This document shows, piece after piece, positions 1 to 6,500 of a stretch of DNA of 8,131 bases; position 1 is the stretch's first letter, and every line of letters begins with the position of its first letter. The translations under genes and the position numbers were made by a program. This DNA comes from an uncultured Fretibacterium sp. (lineage in GTDB: Bacteria; Synergistota; Synergistia; Synergistales; Aminobacteriaceae). Where the stretch lies: assembly GCA_937911045.1 (NCBI GenBank), contig CALEPX010000055.1:1-8131 (forward strand), in the 5' to 3' direction. The notes below the pieces were generated by a model. The model saw only the letters and a list, made by a program, of their open reading frames with translations. It made no database searches and had not been told where the DNA came from.

Positions 1-198
1 CATGATGAAGCGCCGTTTAATGAGCTTGAAGCACTAATTTCGCAAATATGTATGGCCTTTGAGCTAGTCTATCCTGAGAGCAGGAGAATTGCACTTGAAC
101 AGGGATATTTGAAGAAATTGCTGAACATGTTGCCTGAAGAAAATTCTGATAGCAGTAAAGTTATGACGGAAATCAATAAATCGTTGGATATGCTTTGA
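1..198 (+). CDS. C-terminal end of an unrecognised protein (partial)
   Basis: Reading frame 1 is open from the left edge to a TGA at 196-198, giving 65 residues of a protein whose start lies outside the window. The fragment begins HDEAPFNELEALISQ and ends EINKSLDML. It is rich in Glu, Leu, Lys and Ile with few Gly or Pro, so it is probably mostly alpha-helical and soluble; no membrane segment or catalytic motif is visible. I do not recognise the family. That it is a real coding end is inferred from the clean frame, ordinary amino-acid composition, and loss of coding character straight after the stop. No convincing terminator hairpin follows; there is only a T-rich stretch around 226-238. Confidence 0.6.
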   Translation, partial: HDEAPFNELEALISQICMAFELVYPESRRIALEQGYLKKLLNMLPEENSDSSKVMTEINKSLDML

Positions 199-239
199 GT
201 TTGAGATATCTGTTCCAAGCCTTCGATTTTCTTCTTTTC

Positions 240-270
240 AACTTCAGATCAACTTCAGATCAACTTCAGA
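240..270. repeat. 11-base tandem direct repeat, 2.8 copies
   Basis: AACTTCAGATC occurs at 240-250 and 251-261, followed by the partial copy AACTTCAGA at 262-270. The period is exactly 11 bases, about one helical turn, so each copy presents the same face of the DNA. This spacing is typical of half-sites for OmpR/PhoB-type response regulators, but no such regulator is in view. The repeat is about 350 bases upstream of the receptor promoter. A simple slippage repeat is equally possible. Confidence 0.75.
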
Positions 271-300
271 ATGATTCTTCGCGAACTTAAACTCCAACTT

Positions 301-397
301 TAGCCGGAGCTTTGTGTCGAGTCCAGAGCGATTCACCAGAACGTTCCTGTCAAGGCGCATTATGACACAAGGCGTGGGGCGTATTCAAATCCGGCTG
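301..397. other. Bulged stem-loop; candidate structured RNA or DNA element
   Basis: Two adjacent inverted repeats nest on each other. AGCCGGA (302-308) pairs with TCCGGCT (390-396), extendable by a T-G pair at 301/397. The immediately following GCTTTGTGTC (309-318) pairs with GACACAAGGC (364-373), ten pairs including one G-U. The 5' arm is therefore continuous over about 18 bases, while the 3' arm is interrupted by a 16-base bulge (374-389). The apical loop (319-363) holds the palindrome GAACGTTC at 339-346. The element lies upstream of the promoter at 621-647, so it would not be in that transcript's leader. Pairing was done by eye, without an energy calculation. Confidence 0.45.
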
Positions 398-409
398 GTT
401 GCAATAGCT

Positions 410-422
410 GCTTTGTGAAAGC
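410..422. other. Small perfect hairpin
   Basis: GCTTT (410-414) and AAAGC (418-422) form a five-pair stem around the loop GTG. No T-run follows on the plus strand, so it is not a convincing terminator. An overlapping pair, TTGTGA (413-418) and TCACAA (428-433), could form an alternative stem. The function is unknown and chance is possible. Confidence 0.35.
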
Positions 423-620
423 GACTGTCACAAGACGATATTCATTTTGAAGCGTACGTCAAAGAAATCACTGATATTCGCCGGTGAATCAGGTACGGAG
501 CCTCAATCAAGGTCTTGACAGGAAGGAGCTGATGATTGTCGCGGAAAGCTTGAAAACTCAGTTCTTGGACGTTAAGACTGAACCCGAAACGAGAATTAAT
601 GCGGAATAATAACAATGTAC

Positions 621-647
621 TTGACAAGAGTGGACAATTCATATAAT
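621..647 (+). promoter_or_regulatory. Sigma70-type promoter for the chemoreceptor gene
   Basis: A perfect -35 hexamer TTGACA lies at 621-626 and a perfect -10 hexamer TATAAT at 642-647, with a 15-base spacer, shorter than the usual 17. The -10 region is a run of TA/AAT steps, so registers at 644-649 (17-base spacer) or 645-650 (18-base spacer) are also plausible. Transcription would start near 654-658, leaving a leader of about 30 bases before the ATG at 686. The leader contains the ribosome-binding site GGGAGTG at 672-678. Confidence 0.7.
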
Positions 648-685
648 AATATCAAAAAATAGGTCGATTTTGGGAGTGAACATAA

Positions 686-2938
686 ATGAAAGCTAAGGCT
701 GTGAAAAACGGAGAGGATTTATCATTCTTCTCAAAAATGAGTACGAAAATAGCATTCTTAATCAGTGCTATGGTTTTTGTCATTGTTATCGTCGAAGTTT
801 TTGTCGCCTCAAAACACGCTTCAAATACTATGGAGGCTACTTATCTGAATTACGCTCAAAATTTAGCCGAAGAAGCCGTTATCGGTGTGGACTTTGCAAC
901 TGAGTCAAGTGAAGAAGCATATGGCGGTTATGCGCAGAACTTAGCACAGGAAGCTGCTGTCTCAATCAATTTCTCAAGACGTTTCGGCGAATACGTTTAC
1001 AAGCTTTATGCCCAGAATCTTGCTGAGGAAGCTGCCAAAAGTGTTAATCTCGCTGCAACATCAGGATCTATTTCGCAAAACAAACTCGATGAAATCCTGA
1101 GGGATATTACGATAAAAAACGTGAACGGTTCATATGCCTACATGGTCTCACCTACTGGAAAAATGCTCTGGCACCCGACTCCAGAAAAAATCGGTCAACC
1201 CGTCGAAAATGCTGCCGTCAAACAAATCGTCTCTGATATTCGTTCGGGCTACGAAATCGAAAATGGCTCAGTCCTCTATGAATACAAGAATGCTATGAAA
1301 CTTGCAGGATACGCGTTCACTTCCGACGGAAATATTCTTATCGTAACGGCTGATTACAACGAGTTCATGAAGATTGACTATGATACTCTTCTCGGAAATA
1401 TTCACATCAATGGTGTTGAAGGTTCATATGCCTACATGGTTTCGCCCAACGGCACAATGCTCTGGCACACAAATCCGGGCAAAATCGGTCAACCTGTCGA
1501 AAATGCTGCCGTCAAACAAATCGTCGCTGATATTCAATCCGGGAAAAAACTCGATGACGGCTATGTGATATATGAGTACGGCGGTTCTGTAAAACTCGCG
1601 GGATATTCGTTCACTGATACCGGCGATATAGTCCTTGTTACAGCTGATTATGATAAGCTAATTGTCGTTGATTACCGGAAACTCATAGGCGAACTAGAAA
1701 TCTCTGGTGTAAAAGGTTCTTACGCTTACATGGTATCTCCTGAAGGGACTATGCTTTACCACAAGGACAGTTCAAAAATCGGAACCCCAGTCGAAAATGC
1801 AGCCGTGAAAAGTCTCGTTGCAGAGCTTAAAGCAGGGAAAAAAGTTCATGCCGGTTCATGTTCATACGAATACAAAGGTTCGTACAAAGTTGCGGGATAT
1901 GCTTTCACGAAATCAGGAAACATCGTTATAGTTACAGCTGACCGGGACATGATGATGTCCGCCGTTAATGAAATGAAGAACTCTCTAGTGCTTTTCGTGT
2001 ATTTCCTGACTGTGTGGATGATGAAGGCTCTTAGACAGATTGTTCCTGTCATAAATAAGACGGCGGCGTTTGATTTCTCCGAAGATGCGGAATCTGTCAA
2101 GCTGGAGAAACGTTCTGATGAGATCGGGATTATTGCAAGAGCTTTGTCTGGAATGAGGGATAATCTTCGCGGCATTGTCGAAGCAATTTCTGAGGCGTGT
2201 GAGAGTATAGATGCAACTGTTAATGAAATAAAGACTATGATTGACAACGTTGAACACATCTGTGAGAACAACTCGTCAACTGCTGATGAACTAGCTGCCG
2301 AAATGAAGGAAACTGCCGGAACTACTACATCGATTACGCAAAATACCGAGAATATTAAGAAAGATGCTCACAGTATTGACAATCTTGCAGTCGAAGGCAC
2401 GAAACTATCCGGAGAAGTTCTTTCGAGAGCGAATAAGCTGGCTTCAGTAACAGAAGAGGCTAGCATGAGAACTATAGGACTTTACGATGACGTTAAACAG
2501 AAATCTGACGAAGCTATAGCATCTTCAAAGGCTGTGAGCAAAATTGATGAGCTGATAGGATCTATTATGTCAATCTCGTCACAGACCGCTATGCTTTCCC
2601 TTAATGCTTCGATCGAGGCAGCAAGAGCAGGTGATAAGGGACGCGGTTTCTCTGTTGTTGCGTCTGAGATTCGCAATCTTGCAGGAGAAACTTCAGAAGT
2701 TGTAAGGGATATTAGCAGCATAATCGCGGAAGTAAACGCTGCTGTTGAAAAAATGTCCACCTGCCTTGACCAGATAATATCATTCCTTGAGACAAACGTT
2801 CTCTCAGATTATCAAGAGTTCAGCAACGTGAGCAAACAATATAAAGACGATGCTGATGTTTTCGGCAATAGCATGAACGCTGTGAAGAAAAGCATACGGC
2901 GACACTGGCATCGGTACATTTCAGGGCGTCAACGGTGA
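686..2938 (+). CDS. Methyl-accepting chemotaxis protein, triple Cache repeats, 3'-truncated
   Basis: This 750-residue inner-membrane chemoreceptor should sense a periplasmic ligand and control CheA through CheW. The start is supported by GGGAGTG seven bases upstream and a consensus promoter. In order: a cytoplasmic tail; TM1 (about 22-41); three 26-residue helix repeats (56-133); three 98-residue Cache-like repeats (134-427); a short TM2 (about 433-446); HAMP (about 447-500); and a methyl-accepting signalling coiled coil with the conserved tip SSQTAMLSLNASIEAARAG (about 631-649). Homology stops near residue 735. The last 15 residues (SIRRHWHRY...) are out-of-frame translation of acetolactate decarboxylase DNA. 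The descending arm of the coiled coil is therefore shortened, with roughly the last 60 or more residues missing compared with related receptors (estimate from memory). The hairpin tip is intact, so some signalling is possible, but the protein may be defective. The family call is secure; the ligand is unknown. Confidence 0.93.
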   Translation: MKAKAVKNGEDLSFFSKMSTKIAFLISAMVFVIVIVEVFVASKHASNTMEATYLNYAQNLAEEAVIGVDFATESSEEAYGGYAQNLAQEAAVSINFSRRFGEYVYKLYAQNLAEEAAKSVNLAATSGSISQNKLDEILRDITIKNVNGSYAYMVSPTGKMLWHPTPEKIGQPVENAAVKQIVSDIRSGYEIENGSVLYEYKNAMKLAGYAFTSDGNILIVTADYNEFMKIDYDTLLGNIHINGVEGSYAYMVSPNGTMLWHTNPGKIGQPVENAAVKQIVADIQSGKKLDDGYVIYEYGGSVKLAGYSFTDTGDIVLVTADYDKLIVVDYRKLIGELEISGVKGSYAYMVSPEGTMLYHKDSSKIGTPVENAAVKSLVAELKAGKKVHAGSCSYEYKGSYKVAGYAFTKSGNIVIVTADRDMMMSAVNEMKNSLVLFVYFLTVWMMKALRQIVPVINKTAAFDFSEDAESVKLEKRSDEIGIIARALSGMRDNLRGIVEAISEACESIDATVNEIKTMIDNVEHICENNSSTADELAAEMKETAGTTTSITQNTENIKKDAHSIDNLAVEGTKLSGEVLSRANKLASVTEEASMRTIGLYDDVKQKSDEAIASSKAVSKIDELIGSIMSISSQTAMLSLNASIEAARAGDKGRGFSVVASEIRNLAGETSEVVRDISSIIAEVNAAVEKMSTCLDQIISFLETNVLSDYQEFSNVSKQYKDDADVFGNSMNAVKKSIRRHWHRYISGRQR
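851..1084 (+). repeat. Three 78-base tandem repeats (26-residue helix units) in the receptor
   Basis: The motif YAQNLA[EQ]EA starts at residues 56, 82 and 108, an exact 26-residue period (78 bases: 851, 929, 1007). The units are divergent outside this nine-residue core, so they are old or have diverged quickly. They follow TM1 and correspond to the long membrane-proximal helix that normally occurs once before a Cache domain. The third unit ends at residue 133, exactly where the 98-residue repeats begin. Confidence 0.9.
1085..1966 (+). repeat. Three 294-base tandem repeats (98-residue Cache-like units) in the receptor
   Basis: The motif YAYMVSP starts at residues 150, 248 and 346, and the phrase PVENAAVK recurs with the same 98-residue period. 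At DNA level GTCGAAAATG begins at 1202, 1496 and 1790. Units 1 and 2 match over 45 bases (1187-1231 against 1481-1525) with one mismatch, while unit 3 is more diverged. Each unit ends with a strand pattern of the type AGYxFTxxGxIxxVTADY, as in Cache/PAS-like sensor folds. Most receptors of this kind carry one or two such modules. Confidence 0.92.
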
Positions 2939-3521
2939 AATGATCGTTCTTGACGGAACTGTTTACCGGGCAATCTGGAATGGAAGTGCGGAAGTTGCCC
3001 CCGATGATGAGACTGTTCCGTTCTCAAACGTGACGTTCTTTGACGCGGACATTAAGTCAGAACACGTGAACACTGCCTCGTCGATTGAGCTGAAGGGTAT
3101 TCTGAACTCGATTGTGAGAAAGCACTGAAGAAATCAGTTTTACACTGCGAAGTTTACGGGATTGATGACGTCGATTCTTGTCCGGAGCGAACTGGAACAG
3201 CATGAACCGTATAAGCACCTCAATGACGCACTGAAGACGGATCAGCGGGAGTTCACATATTCGGACATCAAAGGGACGATTGTTGCTCTGTACTGCCCGG
3301 ATTACATGGACGGCTTGAACTCGGCTGGCTGGCACCTGCACTTCATCTCTGAGGACAGACAGAAAGGCGGTCATGTGCTGGAACTTTCACTTCAGGACGG
3401 AACTCTGGAACTGGACATCATCAGCGAGTTCGCAATGGTTGTGCCGAACCGTGATAGTTTCAACAGCAAAAGTCTGGAGACGGACTTGAAAGAAGCAATC
3501 GAACAGGTCGAAGGAAAATAG
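2892..3521 (+). pseudogene. alsD: Acetolactate decarboxylase remnant, 5'-truncated with in-frame TGA
   Basis: The intact enzyme converts (S)-2-acetolactate to (R)-acetoin and CO2 in the butanediol/acetoin pathway. Homology begins at 2892 with AYGDTGIGTFQGVNGEM, continues through DDETVPFSNVTFF, meets a TGA at 3126-3128, and resumes in the same frame with NQFYTAKF, then VRSELEQHEPYK. It ends at TAG 3519-3521. The three histidines expected to bind zinc survive at 3333-3335, 3339-3341 (WHLHF) and 3372-3374 (GGHVLEL). The conserved glutamate of NGEM and the arginine of VRSE also survive. Missing are the start codon and roughly the first 60-70 residues (estimated against the about 255-residue family), replaced by chemoreceptor DNA. 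The two open pieces, 2940-3128 and about 3165-3521, are fragments of one gene. Neither piece alone holds all the conserved catalytic residues, so activity is unlikely. Confidence 0.9.
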
Positions 3522-3545
3522 CATTAACGAAAGGAAGTATTAATT

Positions 3546-6500
3546 ATGCACAGATTAAGATTATTCACGGCAATTCTGTTGACAGGATTCTGTCTTCAGT
3601 TTTGCGTAGGAACTCTCGAAGCCGCGCAGACAATCAACGGCAAATCTCTCGGAAGCGTTGATGATGTCGTCAAGGAAGTCAGCAGGGGAGATTGCTCACT
3701 CCCAAAGAAGGGACTAATCACACTCAGAGGGTTGAGCAACAACGACAACACCTATCTTGACGTATTCGCCTCAGTGTTCGGATCAGACGCTACGGCATCA
3801 ACAAAACGGAAGATTTGGTCAAATCCCAATCCGGACACTTCCATTACCAAGTATGAAGAGAAGCCTGAGTATGAAGATAATCCTAACAGCGTTTTCAGAC
3901 CTGATCCTTGGCAGAGGAGGCAGACCGTTCGTGTGCCTGTGTATGAAGGTGAGCCTAAGTTTTACCGCCCTGCAGTGTCGCGCAAACTCTACAACGGCAA
4001 AAGAGCTTTAATGTTCCACAACATAGCCCATAACGGCAGCCTCAAGTATTTCTTCAAAACTCTTTCCAACACCAGAGGCGAAAATACGGTCGGCGCAACT
4101 CCTGACAATCTCGCAAGTACGGTAAGCATTTCGGATTTCGGCGAATATACATCACCGGCGTTTTCAAATGCTGAAAATTTAATCAGCGAGGTGTACGGAA
4201 CAGGAGTTATGTCCGTCAAGGGCTATGACCGTGAAATTTTTGTCGCAGCTTCGGGGGTGACTAAGGTTGATATAAAATCGGAATACGACACGGGTCCTTT
4301 TCATGCGTTTCATAGATACGTGAATACCAAAGCTGACCAGGAATTGCGCCTTGAATTTTTCGCCCTCAGTGCTGACCAGCAAGGCAATATGACGCAAGAG
4401 GCTTTGACGGCACTGACACAGACAACTTCTTTCAGGGGGAAGCCGTATATTGTGTCACTGGCGGTCGGGGATTTTGACGGCGATAAATACGACAACGAAG
4501 TAGCCCTGATGATTAACACAAAGCAAGACATATACATTTTCGTTTACAGATTGAGTTACTCTGACGGAAAATTAACGCTGAGGTCTCTGGATGATGCAAG
4601 CGGTATTCACGTTCACTACTCCACAATCCAGTGGGGCGATGATCTTGAAAGCCAGCCCGCGACAGATATGGCTGTTGGAGATTTTGACGGGGACGGCACA
4701 AGCGAAATCGCCGTACTGTACAAGTGGATTGACAGGGCGACCGATCTCGCGAACAAAAAAGGCTGGGAGGATGGACCTATGACCGGCGCAATATGGTGTA
4801 AGGTCTATAAGTGGAATGCTGAAAAACGTGCTTTTGACACAAAAAGTGCTAATAAAGACTACAGCGGGAAGAAACTTAAAGACGGCGCGTTCGATGACCT
4901 TCCAGAAGCGTGGATTACAGGTGTTGCGGGACTTAGGGCAACAGCGGCAGATCTCGACGGCGATGGCAAGGACGAGATAGTTACCCTTCTGCTCGGATAT
5001 GTTCACCATAAGAAATGGGACGCAAAGATTAAGGCTTATAGCTTGAGATGGGACGATTTTTACGCTTACCCTCATCTTGCGGTATGGACATTCAACAGGG
5101 GTTCGATAACGCCCATTCATGATGACTCTCACGTTAAAGGCGGCGGTCAGAGCGGCGAAAACAACTATAATTACGGTACTCTGTATAACCTTGTTCAGGA
5201 CAAAAACACAAAACTTCTCGGCGATAAACCTTTCTTAGAGTGGCGGTACGTCTATTACGACAAACTGTACAAAAGCAACAACAAGGATGAGGGAACAAGC
5301 CCCGACAACGTAAGATATATGTATGCTCCCCGTATGTTCTCGATAGCGGCAGGGGCTTTCACCGGCACACTCGGAACGTTCAGGACTGTTGATGATATTG
5401 CTGTATCGTGGAGGGACAATAACGGCAATGATTGCGTAACGGTCTTCAAATCGACAGTGGACGGGAATAAACAGTTTGCGGGTTTCGCGGACGGTAAACT
5501 AGCTATGCGGGACGCGATAGGCTCTGAAACGTGGCGCGGACTTGTGGCGGTTGATCTTGCCGGAGAGGGCGTTGAACTCGACAAACCCACGCACCTTCGA
5601 AAGCACTCAAACAGGAGCTATGTCGCGGCACTCAGCGCAATTCCTTATCACGTTGACACGGTCAGCCCGGACGGAACAGCCCTGACAGAAAATCCTGTGA
5701 ACTTCACGTACAGCGACGCTCTGAACGGAGGCAATATGACAGTTTCATACGGAAGCTCAACTACTGATTCAACGACTAACACCGTCAAACATGATTTGAG
5801 CCAGTCTGTTGAGACAATGTTTGCTGCTGACCCAACTGGAACAGACACGAAAGTCCAGGAAACATTCGGAACAGTCAAAGGTCTCGTAGGATTCGCGTCT
5901 GCAATCGGCGAAATAGCGCACGGCATAAGCGTTGAGAATATGAGTACGGAGGAAAAACGAAGAGCAGTCTGGCAGCCTGAAAGCCCTACAGCAGGACTTA
6001 CTGATATGATGGAATTTCTGACGGACAAGGTTGACTCGATTGACCAGCGCACTAACTCTGAATCATCAACGACAACGATTGACAAGACCATCACGGCAAC
6101 GACACACGATACTATTCTGTTCACCAGCGCGGCGAGACATATATGGCGTTATCCTGTGCTGACAAGACCGATCCCGATGTGGCTTGCTTCCGGACCTAGA
6201 ATTGACTCGAATCCGATAGATAATCCCAGTGAAATGCAGGGCGAGCAAGAGCTTTTCCTGACGTTTACGATGAGTGAAAACTCTGCGCTTCGTACGTTGG
6301 ACTCGATACATGACGATCTGTATCAGCCGCTTCATGAGGAGGGCAATTTCTTCTCATATCCGTCTCAGATTGGGGATGTCGAAGGCTATAACGACGCTGG
6401 CATTCTTGCGGACGAAAACACGTGGGGTTTCAGCAACACTCTGGACAACACGGGAATAAGTTTCACGAAGGCAACATCGAACATGCAGCACACCGAAAAG

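Larger units (their letters stand above)
199..685. other. 487-base intergenic region with repeats, hairpins and a promoter
   Basis: No convincing gene lies here. The stretch contains an 11-base tandem direct repeat (240-270), two adjacent inverted repeats able to form one bulged stem (301-397), a small perfect hairpin (410-422), an 11-base inverted pair (344-354 with 514-524), and a strong promoter (621-647). Short frames in it (minus strand 442-642; plus strand 475-609) lack ribosome-binding sites and were not accepted. They could be decayed coding DNA or chance. No sharp terminator for the upstream gene was found. Confidence 0.7.

Noticed and set aside
301..397. The stem-loop as a riboswitch or leader controlling the receptor gene
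   Set aside because: The best promoter (621-647) lies downstream of it, so the element would not be in the receptor transcript from that start.
442..642. 66-residue open frame on the minus strand starting MNCPLLSSTLL
   Set aside because: No ribosome-binding site precedes the ATG at 642. The frame overlaps the strong plus-strand promoter and the composition is not compelling. It may be decayed sequence but is not supported as a gene.
851..1966. The regular repeats as a CRISPR array or minisatellite
   Set aside because: They are in-frame protein repeats of 78 and 294 bases with divergent third positions and no repeat-spacer alternation.
1846..2271. Minus-strand frame of 141 residues opposite the receptor gene
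   Set aside because: It is a shadow of the receptor HAMP/signalling region on the other strand and has no independent features.
2940..3128. Separate 62-residue gene starting just after the receptor stop (TGAAATGA), as if translationally coupled
   Set aside because: Homology to acetolactate decarboxylase extends upstream of the ATG in the same frame to 2892, so this is the middle of a broken gene.
3126..3128. TGA read as selenocysteine, or a recoded genetic code
   Set aside because: The position does not match a catalytic cysteine in the family. The 1528-codon downstream frame has no in-frame TGA and uses TGG for tryptophan, which argues against recoding.
3162..3521. Independent 119-residue gene
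   Set aside because: It is the C-terminal half of the same decarboxylase, in the same frame as 2940-3128, and homology continues upstream of the apparent start back to about 3132.
4572..5132. Minus-strand frame of 186 residues
   Set aside because: It is antisense to the DxDGDG propeller repeats, which are clearly the coding sense.
5648..6124. Minus-strand frame of 158 residues inside the giant exported gene
   Set aside because: It lies wholly antisense to a continuous, domain-supported coding frame, and its Val/Ser-rich sequence reflects the complementary codons.
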